Assembly (NCBI GenBank): GCA_965237595.1
Contig: CBDEFY010000004.1
Location: forward strand, 1-64,000
From: UBA9611 sp965237595
GTDB taxonomy: Bacteria; Chloroflexota; Dehalococcoidia; Lucifugimonadales; UBA3495
Direction of reading: 5' to 3'
DNA: 64,000 nucleotides
Numbering within the stretch: the first letter of the stretch is position 1; every line of letters starts with the position of its first letter. Made by a program: the position numbers and the translations under genes. The notes beneath the pieces are model-generated. The model was not told the origin of the DNA, did not search any database, and saw only the letters and a program-made list of their open reading frames with translations. Below are positions 26,645-38,680 of the stretch, piece after piece.

Positions 26645-28015
26645 ATGGGCGCAACCGAGACCATCGCCAAGTGGATTGTCAACACCAGCTACGAGGACAT
26701 CCCGCCCGACGCCATCCGCGTTGCGAATGAATCTTGTTTCGACCTGTTGGGGGTCATCTTGGCGGGCTCCCTCCAGCCTGTAGGAGAGATTATCCAGAAG
26801 TATACCAGCAGCCAGGCGGCCGCCCCGGAATCCACGGTCTTGGCTGGGGGGTTCCAGAGCACCCAGGCCAACGCCGCGCTGGCCAACGGCACCATGGGCC
26901 ACGCCTTGGACTACGACGACTTCGGCGGCTTCGGCCATCCCACCGTCGCCATCTTCCCGGCCCTGCTGGCCATCGGCGAGCATACCGGGGCCACCGGCCG
27001 CGACCTGCTGGAGGCCTATGTGGTGGGCTGTGAGATCGGCTTGGCCTTGGCCCATGAGACCAAGTACAAACAGATGGACAAGGGCTTCCACAGCACCGCG
27101 GTCATTGGCCGGCTGGCCTGTACTGCCGCCTGCGCCAAGCTGCTGAAATTGGACGCACAGCAGACCATCATGGCCCTGGGCATGGCTGGCTCCATGTCGT
27201 CGGGCTTGATTCATAACTTCGGCACCATGACCAAGCCCTTGCACGCCGGCCTGGTGGGCCGCGACGGAGTGACCGCCGTGCAGTTGGCCCAGATGGGGTT
27301 GACCGCTGGAGACCAGGTAATTGAACATCCCTTTGGCTTCGCCAATGTAGTGCTGGGCGAAGGCATCTACGACCTGGACCGCATGGCTGACGACCTGGGT
27401 AAGCCCTTCCGCACCCAGGACGCCCTGATGATTAAGAAGTACCCCTGCTGCGGCGGCAACCACGCCATGCTGGACAGCCTGTTCAGCCTGATGCGCGACA
27501 ACGACTTCACCTACGATGACGTGGCCGACGCTGAGATTGACCAGTCCTACTTCTCCGTGGTCATGCTCTACCAGGAGCCTGAGGATGAGCTGAAAGGGAA
27601 GTTCAGCGCCAAGTACAACGTGGCTGCGGCCTTGGTGGACGGCGAAGTGGGCATCGAAACCTTCACCGAAGGCAAGATTGCCGACGGGACCATCAACGAC
27701 ACCATGGGCAAGGTCCGCACCAGGGTCATGGCCAAGTCCGAGGAACTGCTCACCGAATCCGCCGACGGCCTCAAGGTCAAGATTACCTTGAAAGACGGCC
27801 GGGTCTTCGAGCACACCACCGCCCGGGACGACATCCTGGGCAGCCAGAAGAACCCCTGGGGCTTCGACGCCATCAAAGAAAAGTTCCAAGAGAACGTCTC
27901 CCGGGTGCTCTCATCGGACGGCACCGCCAAGGCCATGGAGACCTGGGAAAACATACCGGAGATGACCGACATCGCCACCGCCGTCCGCAGCACACTGGTG
28001 GCCGAAAAGGCGTAA
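26645..28015 (+). CDS. MmgE/PrpD-family protein
   Basis: 456 aa from ATG 26645 with site GGAGGT; a TATAAT element lies at 26586-26591. The family is related to 2-methylcitrate and cis-aconitate decarboxylases. Conserved segments: LGVILAGS, NGTMGHALDYDDFGGFGHPT, GFHSTAVIGRLACTAACAKL, KPLHAGLVGRDGVTAVQLAQ and IKKYPCCGGNHAMLD. The substrate in this lineage is usually unknown; dehydration or decarboxylation of a branched tricarboxylate is plausible. Confidence 0.92.
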   Translation: MGATETIAKWIVNTSYEDIPPDAIRVANESCFDLLGVILAGSLQPVGEIIQKYTSSQAAAPESTVLAGGFQSTQANAALANGTMGHALDYDDFGGFGHPTVAIFPALLAIGEHTGATGRDLLEAYVVGCEIGLALAHETKYKQMDKGFHSTAVIGRLACTAACAKLLKLDAQQTIMALGMAGSMSSGLIHNFGTMTKPLHAGLVGRDGVTAVQLAQMGLTAGDQVIEHPFGFANVVLGEGIYDLDRMADDLGKPFRTQDALMIKKYPCCGGNHAMLDSLFSLMRDNDFTYDDVADAEIDQSYFSVVMLYQEPEDELKGKFSAKYNVAAALVDGEVGIETFTEGKIADGTINDTMGKVRTRVMAKSEELLTESADGLKVKITLKDGRVFEHTTARDDILGSQKNPWGFDAIKEKFQENVSRVLSSDGTAKAMETWENIPEMTDIATAVRSTLVAEKA

Positions 28016-28223
28016 TCTGGGCCTGATTCAACAAACAGACAATTGACAAACGGTCAATCGGGTGCCGACATCGCCCGGTTCACCGTTTGTTTTGAGGCAG
28101 ATACAATTTCGGCCAAATTCGCACTGGCTGGATCACTGACAGACTCAAATCAATACGATCCGCTTTGGGGTCTCCTACGTATGTACCCCGGACGCCCAAT
28201 TAAAAACATTCAGGAGGACTACC

Positions 28224-28795
28224 ATGGCACAAGGACCTAATCCCATCGAGGTATATGAACAAGCAAGGGCACAGCTCCGGCCGATCCTGGCGGCGAGTTC
28301 AACGCAACTCGGTTCGTCGACTCCCTGCACCGAATGGACCGTTCAATCTTTGATAAATCACGCCATCTCCGTCCAGCAGTTCGCCCATGACGGATGGGTC
28401 CGGGCACGCCGGACCCATCCGTCATGGGAAACGTTAACCATCCTTTGCCTGCCGGTGGAGCGGAAACGGCGCTCAATGCGATAACCGACCAGGTGCTCGC
28501 TACGCTCAAGTCGATCAAACTGGAGGACACGGTCGAGACTCCCTTCGGGTCGATGCCGGGAGGACAATTCATCATGGTGCCAATCACCGACATGATTATC
28601 CACACCTGGGACTTGGCGAAGGCCACCGGCCAGAACACCACCTTGGACAGTGGACTGGCCGAGCTAGGCTACAACGTCGTTGTGAACATTGCGCCGACCG
28701 GCCGTGAAAGGGGTGCATTCGGACCAGAGGTCGTTGTCTCAGACACTGCCAGTTTCCAGGACCGGATGCTGGGTATGAGCGGCCGCACTCCGTAA
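28224..28795 (+). pseudogene. TIGR03086-like (DinB-type) metal-binding protein, frameshifted
   Basis: The N-terminal part (IEVYEQARAQLRPILAASST ... CTEWTVQSLINHAISVQQFA) from ATG 28224 (site AGGAGG) and the C-terminal part (MVPITDMIIHTWDLAKATGQ) in another frame belong to one mycothiol-dependent-isomerase-like four-helix protein. The break coincides with a 45-bp perfect palindrome at 28384-28428. The conserved IxHTWDLAxATGQ motif with its metal His is retained, but one reading frame no longer covers the protein. Confidence 0.75.
28384..28428. repeat. 45-bp perfect palindrome inside a coding region
   Basis: A 20-base arm (28384-28403, begins CCCATGACGG) is exactly mirrored at 28409-28428 around the loop GCACG. 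It marks the frameshift in the surrounding gene, so it is probably a foldback duplication or insertion scar rather than a native signal. Confidence 0.9.
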
Positions 28796-28818
28796 AGTCC
28801 CGCTCGCTTTAAAAAACA

Positions 28819-28855
28819 AAAGGCTCCGGAGATTACGCCGGGGCCTTTTTCTTTC
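28819..28855 (+). terminator. Rho-independent terminator
   Basis: AAGGCTCCGG pairs (with one mismatch/GU) with CCGGGGCCTT and is followed by TTTCTTT. It serves the plus-strand gene and separates it from the convergent MOSC gene. Confidence 0.75.
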
Positions 28856-28877
28856 CATTATCTTGGATTTGGCGAGA

Positions 28878-29306
28878 TCATGGTTCGACCCGAACGGTAT
28901 CGCCCACCTTGATGTTGCCGCCGTTTATTACCATTGCCAACATGCCTCGGCGCCCGTCGATCTTGTCCATGAGCCCCGGTTGGATGGCGTCCATCTTGCC
29001 GCAGGGCTCGCATTCGCCCACGATCTCCATGGTGACGTCATCGCCGATGAAGAACACCTGGCCTGCCTTGGTCCGGGTCATGTCGAGGCCGGTAACGGTG
29101 ATGTTCTCTTTTATCTGTCCGGGGGCAAGCCCGAATTCGTCCAACGTCTCTTTGTCCATGAACAACACCTGGCGCATGCTGCCTTCGTAGGCGCTGCGAT
29201 CGCCCTCCAGTCCTAGGCCGGAAAGAGCGGTGGCTTCTTGGACCGGGTCCGACGGAGTCCCTTTGACCCTGGCGATGTGCAGGTTGGTGATGGCTCCTTG
29301 CTGCAT
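28878..29306 (-). CDS. MOSC-domain protein
   Basis: 142 aa stand-alone MOSC (molybdenum cofactor sulfurase C-terminal) domain: IARVKGTPSDPVQEATALSG then LGLEGDRSAYEG, IKENITVTGLDM and the conserved cysteine region GECEPCGKMDAIQPGLMDKI, then GRRGMLAMVINGGNIKVGD. MOSC proteins bind or transfer molybdenum cofactor or sulfur. It is convergent to the preceding gene and separated from it by a terminator. Confidence 0.9.
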   Translation of the reverse strand: MQQGAITNLHIARVKGTPSDPVQEATALSGLGLEGDRSAYEGSMRQVLFMDKETLDEFGLAPGQIKENITVTGLDMTRTKAGQVFFIGDDVTMEIVGECEPCGKMDAIQPGLMDKIDGRRGMLAMVINGGNIKVGDTVRVEP

Positions 29307-29537
29307 AACGAATCGTCTCCTAGGTTAGTTGCTTCGGTTGCTTGCTTCGTGTTGTCTCGTATCGGGACCTATGCTAATCTGAGGCCCGCTTGGTGCCCCA
29401 CCGGCGACCTCGTGTGGTAACTATAACGCCAAAATTATAGCTGCTGCATCGCTCCGGCGCCACTGATTCCCTTGGTCCTCAATCGGCTGCCGGCCCGGTG
29501 TTCCGGCGACAGTAATCGACTAAGCAGGTGATTGAAA

Positions 29538-30398
29538 ATGGCCTACGAATTTATCCAGACAGTGAACCGGGAAGGGGTGTTTATCGTTACCATGCACGAC
29601 CCGCCCACCCGAAATGCCCTGGGCCCACAGATGGCCGACGAGCTTATAGAGTGTCTGGACAACTTTGAAGACGATTCATCGGCCCGGGTTTTGCTGCTCA
29701 CCGGGACCGAGCCGTCCTTCTGTTCCGGGGCCAACGTCCGCGGATTCAACCAGCAGATCCAGGACCGGGAGGCCGGGAAGGCCGATGTCGGCGAGCCGGA
29801 CCCCCTGCCTTGGGGCAAGATGGAGAGTCAGTACGCCAGCCGGGGCCAGAAGGTGGCGCTGGGCGGGCAGGCCAGCCGGATTCCCCTCAGGATACACAAG
29901 CTTCAGAAGCCTTCCATAGCGGCGGTCAACGGGCACGCCATCGGTGTGGGAATGGGCGTGGCCCTGGCCTGCGACATCCGCTACGCCGCCGAGAAAGCGG
30001 TCTTCTCTGAAGCTTTTTCCCGTATGGGGCTGATCCCAGGCGACGGGAGTTGCTGGCAATTGCCACGGCTCATCGGAATGAGCAATACCTTGCTGATCCA
30101 ATACACCGGCGACCGCATCAACGGTACCGAGGCCTACCGGCTGGGCATTGCCAGCAAGGTGCTGCCCGATGATGAATTGATGGACGCTTCACAGGAGTTG
30201 GCCACGCGGTTGGCCAAGGGGCCGACCCAGTCGCTGGCGCTGATCAAGTACCTGGTGCACAAGAGCCTGTCCATGGACTTCGAGGAAGCTTTGGACTTGG
30301 CCCATGTGGCCCAAGAGCAGGTGCGGAAAACCGACGACCACAAAGAGGCGGTCCAGGCATTTTTGGAGAAGCGTCCGGCGGAGTTCAAGGGGCGATAG
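29538..30398 (+). CDS. Enoyl-CoA hydratase/isomerase family protein
   Basis: 286 aa from ATG 29538 (AGGTGAT upstream; a TTG two codons earlier is less likely). Crotonase fold: DPPTRNALGPQMADEL, SFCSGANVRGF (first oxyanion-hole strand), AAVNGHAIGVGMGVALACDI (second) and FSRMGLIPGDGSCWQLPRLI carrying the family's active-site acidic region. It hydrates or isomerises an enoyl-CoA in fatty-acid or aromatic degradation. The insert between the two oxyanion elements is longer than usual. Confidence 0.9.
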   Translation: MAYEFIQTVNREGVFIVTMHDPPTRNALGPQMADELIECLDNFEDDSSARVLLLTGTEPSFCSGANVRGFNQQIQDREAGKADVGEPDPLPWGKMESQYASRGQKVALGGQASRIPLRIHKLQKPSIAAVNGHAIGVGMGVALACDIRYAAEKAVFSEAFSRMGLIPGDGSCWQLPRLIGMSNTLLIQYTGDRINGTEAYRLGIASKVLPDDELMDASQELATRLAKGPTQSLALIKYLVHKSLSMDFEEALDLAHVAQEQVRKTDDHKEAVQAFLEKRPAEFKGR

Positions 30399-30481
30399 GA
30401 TTTTGGGGAATCCCATATTTACGGCTTGCAAAATCGCCGGTGGAGGCAGTCGCAGGGACGGCTGTTGACGCTAGAGAGGGT

Positions 30482-30706
30482 ATGAGCATGACTCAGCAAT
30501 CATTGCCATACGGAGCGCGAGTCTATATATTGGAAGGCCAAACGATTTTGGTCTATCAAACCAGAAAACGTGGATCGGCGCAGAATGCGCCATACATCGT
30601 TTACCCCGCTCCCCATCAAGGAAATCAAGGAAGGTTCATAAATTATGACGACGATAAGGGGATTGCAGACGCCATGCGGGAAGCCTTGAATGGTCAGGTG
30701 ACATGA
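30482..30706 (+). CDS. Unrecognised 74-aa protein
   Basis: Start chosen at ATG 30482 after AGAGAGGGT. The protein (SLPYGARVYILEGQTILVYQ ... GNQGRFINYDDDKGIADAMR) has a beta-strand-rich first half and a short C-terminal helix. I do not recognise it. It follows the hydratase on the same strand and precedes a convergent hicBA pair, so it could be part of the accessory material there. Confidence 0.45.
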   Translation: MSMTQQSLPYGARVYILEGQTILVYQTRKRGSAQNAPYIVYPAPHQGNQGRFINYDDDKGIADAMREALNGQVT

Positions 30707-30847
30707 GCGGCTTATAGCCATTTTAGCTATGGTTAAATCTGCCGAGTTGGCAGGAAACCTTTGTGTGGTTGATTGAAGGCCGACAAGTCTGCTGCTAGCC
30801 ATGCGCAGTGTCTCGCGACAAGGCTCAAAACCGTCTCCGTGAGGGGC

Positions 30848-31036
30848 TCAGAACGGTGGAGGAATACCGAGTTGTTTGCAGATTTGCTCTGCCGTGTAGT
30901 TTTGGACTTCTCTATGACGCGGAATGGAGGACCTATGATTTGTTGCGGGGTTGCCCCAAATTGAATGCTCTCTTCCCTCACGAACGAACTGGCAACCGTG
31001 CTGGCGGAGATGCCTCAGCAGGTCCCGCCGCCTCAT
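30848..31036 (-). CDS. hicA: HicA-family toxin
   Basis: 62 aa: MRRRDLLRHLRQHGCQFVRE then GREHSIWGNPATNHRSSIPR, a HicA double-stranded-RNA-binding-like mRNA interferase with the active His in GREHSIW. The gene start overlaps the hicB stop (31033-31036). It has the same variant signature (HSxWGNP) as the HicA at 41031, so the two loci are related. Confidence 0.85.
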   Translation of the reverse strand: MRRRDLLRHLRQHGCQFVREGREHSIWGNPATNHRSSIPRHREVQNYTAEQICKQLGIPPPF

Positions 31037-31317
31037 GGAGCGGCGTGCCGAGGAACCAGGTCTACTCGAGACGCAGCTTGTAGCAAAAGATAGATGGGTT
31101 CTTCTAAGTCGGACTCGGTGTCGGTGCCGGCCGGGTCTGGTTTGGGCAGCGGCTCACCTTTTACTAGGTTGGTTTCGGCCATATCGACCAGCGCGCTAGC
31201 CAGCAGGCGCCGCGCCTGCTCCAGGTCGGATCCCCATGAGATAACGCCTGGAAAATCTAAGACCTCGGCATGCACTCCTACTTCCAGGTATTTGTACATG
31301 GCCTTGTAATTCAACAT
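31033..31317 (-). CDS. hicB: HicB-family antitoxin
   Basis: 94 aa: MYKYLEVGVHAEVLDFPGVI then SWGSDLEQARRLLASALVDM, the partially degraded RNase-H-like HicB fold that neutralises HicA. No C-terminal DNA-binding domain is evident. It is upstream of and overlaps hicA, so the pair forms an operon; expression is usually autoregulated by such complexes. Confidence 0.82.
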   Translation of the reverse strand: MLNYKAMYKYLEVGVHAEVLDFPGVISWGSDLEQARRLLASALVDMAETNLVKGEPLPKPDPAGTDTESDLEEPIYLLLQAASRVDLVPRHAAP

Positions 31318-31377
31318 GCCTAATCACTCCGCTTTGATGATGCCCCAGTTGTTGATAATTGTACACCACACAACCTC

Positions 31378-31406
31378 TTGACTCTGGTCGTGGACACCCA
31401 TATAAT
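31378..31406 (+). promoter_or_regulatory. Strong sigma-70 promoter for the 23S rRNA operon
   Basis: TTGACT (31378-31383), a 17-bp spacer, TATAAT (31401-31406). It points toward the 23S gene about 200 bp downstream. It is the best consensus promoter in the window. Confidence 0.85.
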
Positions 31407-31483
31407 TGATGGCCGCAAGAGGTGTGGCATCTCGCTTAATGATATTGCTTACCTGAAATAAGCTGAAATCAACGGGATACCTG

Positions 31484-31520
31484 GACGGCGGTCCGGGGGA
31501 AACCCCTGCCGTCGTTTCTC
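31484..31520 (+). promoter_or_regulatory. Leader hairpin upstream of 23S rRNA
   Basis: GACGGC pairs with GCCGTC around an inner GGGG/CCCC stem and is followed by GTTTCTCTT. It could terminate or attenuate transcription from the rRNA promoter, or be a processing or antitermination element. The rest of 31320-31600 shows no gene. Confidence 0.45.
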
Positions 31521-31607
31521 TTGTAGCACCTTAAAAAGAGAATAGGAAACTGCAATTAGTCCTGCGTAACAAATACACGCAACGCATAGGTTTGAAGTTC
31601 CTTGCGT

Positions 31608-35122
<3,515 letters not shown>

Positions 35123-35143
35123 CGCAATGAATTTCAAACCGAG

Positions 35144-35292
35144 GAAGCTGACAGCTATCAGCTATCAGCGGTCGGCATTCAGCCAGCGGTAGGTTATCTA
35201 GGACGATTACAGTTTCTTGTTCTCTAAGCTGTCAGCCCACAGCTTTCAGTCGTCAGCCTAGCTGATAGCTGACCGCTGTAAGCTGATAGCTC
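35144..35292. repeat. Degenerate inverted AGCTGATAGC-type repeats
   Basis: Several copies of AGCTATCAGC/GCTGATAGCT and CAGCGGTC/GACCGCTG lie in both orientations between 23S and tRNA-fMet. Related short motifs recur near 38593-38680. They may be a decayed MITE-like element; no 5S rRNA is hidden here. Confidence 0.5.
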
Positions 35293-35300
35293 GTCTCCGA

Positions 35301-35375
35301 CGCGGGGTGGAGCAGTGGCAGCTCGTCGGGCTCATAACCCGAAGGTCGTTGGTTCGAGTCCAACCCCCGCTACCA
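35301..35375 (+). tRNA. Initiator tRNA-fMet (CAU)
   Basis: 75-nt cloverleaf with encoded CCA. Anticodon CAT sits in the loop of an anticodon stem with three consecutive G-C pairs (GGGCTCATAACCC), and position 1 (C) is mismatched with position 72 (T): both mark the initiator. T-arm GTTGGTTCGAGTCCAAC is well formed. Confidence 0.96.
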
Positions 35376-35390
35376 AAACCGCAACTAAGA

Positions 35391-35421
35391 AAGCCCCCGA
35401 ATTATTCCGGGGGCCTTTCTT
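35391..35421 (+). terminator. Terminator after 23S/tRNA-fMet
   Basis: GCCCCCG pairs with CGGGGGC and is followed by CTTTCTTTG. Near-copies, preceded by the same TACCAAAA-CGCAAC context, recur at 36967-37013 and 37883-37924. Confidence 0.85.
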
Positions 35422-35643
35422 TGTATCATGAATCTGTTCGCGGCCTTCGCGGCGGGAAGTTACCTCTGTTGGGAAGAGGAATTCAAGTGGTTTAGACGGA
35501 GGATCGCGTAACCAACATTTCGGGCCGCTGCCTTAAGCGGCGTTTGACATCATCCCGGACCGGTGCTAACTTCCCGACACACCGTAACGCCAGATGAAAA
35601 GTATCTGGTATATGGACGGTGGTTCAGGTCGAAGGAGGCGGAA

Positions 35644-36024
35644 ATGCAAGAGACAAAGTTAAAGACCGCAGGTATTGACCACACGGTGCTGCACGTAAAG
35701 GATCTAATCCGCTCCAAGCAGTTCTACATGGATGTGCTGGGCATGACGGTTAACCACGAAGACGCGACCCATGCGTTTCTTTGGTGCGGTAACGGTCAGA
35801 TGGTGCCTCTGTTCCAGGTTACTGAAGGAACGGTCATCAGTCCCGGAAATGACATGAACCATATGGCTCTTTGCCTGGAATCCGGGACTTATGAAGAGGT
35901 CAAAGAGTACTTGGAGCGGAACGGCTGTACAGTTACCGGGCGTTCGGGCGACGATCGGTGCATCTATTTTGACGATCCTGACGGCCATCGCCTAAAGGCG
36001 CTGTATCCCGGCGGGCAGCCCTAA
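35644..36024 (+). CDS. VOC-superfamily (glyoxalase-like) protein
   Basis: 126 aa from ATG 35644 (site GGAGGCGGAA). Paired beta-alpha-beta-beta-beta units: IDHTVLHVKDLIRSKQFYMD then VLGMTV, and MNHMALCLES ... CIYFDDPDGHRLKALYPGG. Candidate metal ligands are His in IDHTVLHV, His in MNHMAL and a C-terminal acidic residue. Could be a dioxygenase, isomerase or resistance protein; the substrate is not inferable. Confidence 0.85.
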   Translation: MQETKLKTAGIDHTVLHVKDLIRSKQFYMDVLGMTVNHEDATHAFLWCGNGQMVPLFQVTEGTVISPGNDMNHMALCLESGTYEEVKEYLERNGCTVTGRSGDDRCIYFDDPDGHRLKALYPGGQP

Positions 36025-36043
36025 TCGACCTTCCCAGCCAATC

Positions 36044-36885
36044 ATGAATTCCCGGAGTAGTCAGCAAACCTCCTATCCCGGCGCCGTGACCTCGATGATT
36101 AGCAACGGCGACAGGGTCCAGGGGTTTCTGCCATACCGGAAAACCAGCAGGGTCCCTTGGGCGCCGTGGTCCTGGGACACGAGAGGTACGCACTGGTGCA
36201 ACACACCCTGGACTTGGTGGCCAAGTTTGCCGCTCACGGCTATGTCGGCCTAGCGCCCGACATGTTTTCCAGGTGGGACGGGGATAAAGAGGCCCTGAGC
36301 CGAGGCGACATCCAGGTCCGCATTTCCGACGAGGACATCAGGTCATACATGGGCGACAGCCTGAATTACCTGCTGGCCCATCACCAAGTGGACCCCGACC
36401 ATATTTCTGCCATGGGAGTTTGCCAGAGCGGCGATTATCCGCTGGTCCTGAACAGCGTTCGCCACGAACTAGCAGCCAATATCGTCGTCTACGGCGGAGC
36501 ACAAGCCAGGGTATGGGAAGTTGACGAGTACAGGCCCGAGCCTTACGAGTCGATCCTGGAAAGGGTTCAAGCGCCGATCCTGGGGATCTGGGGAGAGGAC
36601 GACTCTGTGGTCTCGGTGGAAGACATGCGCCGCTTGAGAGACGCCCTGGAATCCAAGCGAAAGACCTACGAGTTTACCCTATTTTCCGACATGCCCCATG
36701 GCTGGATGAATTCGACGATGCCGGGCCGCTACCGTCCCAATGAATCGGAGCAGGCCTGGTCGATGATCCTGGAGTTCATGGAGCGGGTGCACGCCGGGGA
36801 ATTTCTCAAGGAACGGGTAGTGTGGCGGTTCCAGTCCGACATCGCCCCAGATTACGACTACACCAAAAAGGTGCGCCTGGCCTAA
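36044..36885 (+). pseudogene. Dienelactone-hydrolase family protein, single-base frameshift
   Basis: The first frame reads ISNGDRVQGFL; the rest, in another frame, resumes as IPENQQGPLGAVVLGHERYA and runs to 36885. Loss of one base near 36128-36131 (GGCC to GCC type) explains the break. The alpha/beta-hydrolase triad of DLH is present: Cys in GVCQSGDYP, Asp in GEDDSV and His in DMPHGWM. The long 3' frame alone (from 36157) would lack the first beta strands. A sequencing indel is possible. Confidence 0.75.
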
Positions 36886-36966
36886 GAATGGCCACCTAGC
36901 CGGTTAATGAGTGCTCCAACCACCACAGCACGAAGACCAAACCACCCCAAAGCTGAAGCCCTACCC

Positions 36967-37013
36967 TACCAAAATCGCAACTAAAAGGCCCCCAGAAATA
37001 TCGGGGGCCTTTT
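36967..37013 (+). terminator. Terminator with tRNA-tail-like context, copy 2
   Basis: TACCAAAATCGCAACTA leads into AAAAGGCCCCC ... GGGGGCCTTTT, closely matching the tRNA-fMet 3' flank and terminator at 35371-35421. Confidence 0.75.
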
Positions 37014-37054
37014 GCTGTATATTACGTCGAAAGTTCGGATTGCAGGAGATAAAG

Positions 37055-37405
37055 ATGGACGAAATTATCGCGTTGGAGAACCGGCGCACCAAGGCTATGA
37101 TTGCGGGGGACGTGGACGCGCTGAATGAGATTCTGGCCGACGACCTGATCTACACGCATACAACAGCCAGAATCGATACTAAATCCTCGTTCATAGACGC
37201 CATCTCATCAGGCCGTACCAACTACCGGTCCATCGAGTTGGAAGATGTGAAGGTCCGGCAATTCGGGGATACTGCAGTGGTTACGGGCCACGCGAAGTTC
37301 CACGTTGGCGACAACAATTTCGAAGCCAGGTTCACTGATGTCTACGCCAAGCGAAACGGTGCTTGGCAGATGGTGGCCTGGCAGTCCACCAGGCTCCCGG
37401 ACTAA
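37055..37405 (+). CDS. SnoaL/NTF2-like protein (DUF4440 type)
   Basis: 116 aa from ATG 37055 (AGGAGAT site). NTF2-like cone fold: ENRRTKAMIAGDVDALNEIL then ADDLIYTHTTARIDTKSSFI, VRQFGDTAVVTGHAKFH and ARFTDVYAKRNGAWQMVAWQ near the end. Members are small-molecule isomerases, hydratases or binding proteins; the role here is unknown. It is 29 bp upstream of the flavin-binding split-barrel gene and probably co-transcribed. Confidence 0.85.
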   Translation: MDEIIALENRRTKAMIAGDVDALNEILADDLIYTHTTARIDTKSSFIDAISSGRTNYRSIELEDVKVRQFGDTAVVTGHAKFHVGDNNFEARFTDVYAKRNGAWQMVAWQSTRLPD

Positions 37406-37437
37406 ATCAGAAAAGACTACGCAGATAGGACATCGTG

Positions 37438-37854
37438 ATGATTGACATGACCGGCGAGATGAAGGAGTTAGTGGACCGCGCTAACGCTGACGGAATCTCC
37501 TGCACCTTGGGAACGGCGGACAAGAACGGGCAGCCCCAACTGAGCCTCAAGGGCAGCGTCATGGTCTTCGACTCCGAGACTCTGGCCTACTGGGAGCGGG
37601 CGAAACGCTCGGCGCTGGAGAACGTGGTCGAAAACCCCAAGGTGGTGATTCTCTACAACAACCCGGAAGACCGCATCCGGTGGCGCTTCTACGGCACCGC
37701 AGTAGTCCACGAGTCGGGCCCCATCCGGGAAGAGGTCATGTCGCGCACGGTCCAAGCCGAGCTGGACCGGGATCCCGAGCGCCTGGGCGTTGCGGTGTTG
37801 GTCAAAGTGGACAAGGTATCCGAACTGTCGGGCAACATCCTGCAAGAGCGTTAA
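37438..37854 (+). CDS. Pyridoxamine 5'-phosphate oxidase-family (FMN split-barrel) protein
   Basis: 138 aa from ATG 37438 (a GTG one codon earlier is possible). GISCTLGTADKNGQPQLSLK then GSVMVFDSETLAYWERAKRS ... NPKVVILYNN and WRFYGTAVVHESGP are the conserved strands of FMN or F420-binding split-barrel proteins. Likely a flavin-dependent reductase or oxidase of small molecules; it is not a true PdxH. Confidence 0.85.
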   Translation: MIDMTGEMKELVDRANADGISCTLGTADKNGQPQLSLKGSVMVFDSETLAYWERAKRSALENVVENPKVVILYNNPEDRIRWRFYGTAVVHESGPIREEVMSRTVQAELDRDPERLGVAVLVKVDKVSELSGNILQER

Positions 37855-37857
37855 AGA

Positions 37858-37924
37858 AGTCCTTGGTTCGATTCCTCCCGACTACCAAAATCGAAAAAGA
37901 AGGCCCCGAAATTATCCGGGGGCC
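37858..37924 (+). other. tRNA 3'-end relic plus terminator, copy 3
   Basis: TTGGTTCGATTCCTCCCGAC then TACCA (37862-37887) looks like the T-arm and acceptor end of a tRNA, but the T-stem no longer pairs and no 5' part exists. It leads, as at the intact tRNA-fMet, into TACCAAAATCG and a GGCCCCG/CGGGGGCC hairpin (37902-37924). Confidence 0.55.
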
Positions 37925-37996
37925 GTTCGTGTTAACCATTAAGCACCAGAATCTCTCGAGATCGAAGCGAGAACATGGTCGGTCAAGGATACTGAA

Positions 37997-38305
37997 GTGC
38001 CTGCGAAAAAGAGACAATTTACGGTCATCCTGGAACCAGAACCGGAAAGAGGGTATTCAGTCCATTGTCCGGCATTGCCTGGTTGTGTCAGCCAAGGTGA
38101 TGACCGGAAATCGTCGTTGGCCAATATCGAAGAGGCAATCGCATTAGCTCTTGAGACGTTCGACGATAAGGATTCCGACGCGTTCGCAGTTGCTACGCTT
38201 GAAGCCGTCAACGGAATTCCATTCCCCCCTCGCGAATCACTGGAAGTGCTATTGAATGAAATTCGGGAAATTATCGAGCTCGGAGAGAAGACGGTCTCCC
38301 AGTGA
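37997..38305 (+). CDS. hicB: HicB-family antitoxin
   Basis: 102 aa from GTG 37997: QFTVILEPEPERGYSVHCPA then LPGCVSQGDDRKSSLANIEE, the canonical HicB fold, with a C-terminal extension. It is followed after 47 bp by a hicA frame carrying an internal TGA, so this antitoxin may now be free-standing. Confidence 0.85.
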   Translation: MPAKKRQFTVILEPEPERGYSVHCPALPGCVSQGDDRKSSLANIEEAIALALETFDDKDSDAFAVATLEAVNGIPFPPRESLEVLLNEIREIIELGEKTVSQ

Positions 38306-38352
38306 GAATGGAAATCGAACAAGTTGAAGTGAACACACCGGTTTCGGCATAA

Positions 38353-38586
38353 ATGGCGGAGTCGCGTCTGCCGGTCATATCGGGCAGAGACGCGGTTAGG
38401 GCATTAGAATGAGACGACCGGCAGCTCGTCCGGCAGGCTGGGAGTCACATGATCATGACCAAGCCCGGTGTATCAGCCGTACTTTCGATACCAGACCATC
38501 GCGAACTGAAACGAGGTACTTTGCGCGGTCTAATCCGGAAATCCTGGCTCGGCGTACCGGAGTTCCTGGCTCTAATTGACCGTTAA
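38353..38586 (+). pseudogene. hicA: HicA-family toxin with in-frame TGA
   Basis: Frame reads MAESRLPVISGRDAVRALE, TGA at 38410-38412, then DDRQLVRQAGSHMIMTKPG and HRELKRGTLRGLIRKSWLGV then PEFLALIDR. The whole protein is a normal-length HicA (77 residues) with the catalytic His in AGSHMIM. A CGA to TGA change is the simplest cause. Inactivation of a toxin gene next to an intact antitoxin is readily tolerated. Confidence 0.8.
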
Positions 38587-38592
38587 TAGCGT

Positions 38593-38680
38593 TTTGGCTG
38601 AAAGCTGCGGGCTTTCAGCAAGAAAAATGCCCGTGCCTTTGACCCCGGGATCAAAGCTGCAAGCCGACAGCGGTCAGCCA
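38593..38680. repeat. Hairpin and degenerate AGC-type repeats
   Basis: GCTGAAAGC pairs with GCTTTCAGC (38598-38620 region), followed by AAGCTGCAAGCCGACAGCGG. Similar motifs occur at 35144-35292. It may act as a terminator between hicA and the convergent epimerase gene. Confidence 0.45.

Noticed and set aside
35128..35300. A 5S rRNA after the 23S gene
   Set aside because: No 5S consensus segments are present; the region is made of short AGCTGATAGC-type repeats.
38353..38586. The TGA in hicA as another selenocysteine codon
   Set aside because: HicA has no Cys at that place, the position is not catalytic, and CGA to TGA is a simple explanation.
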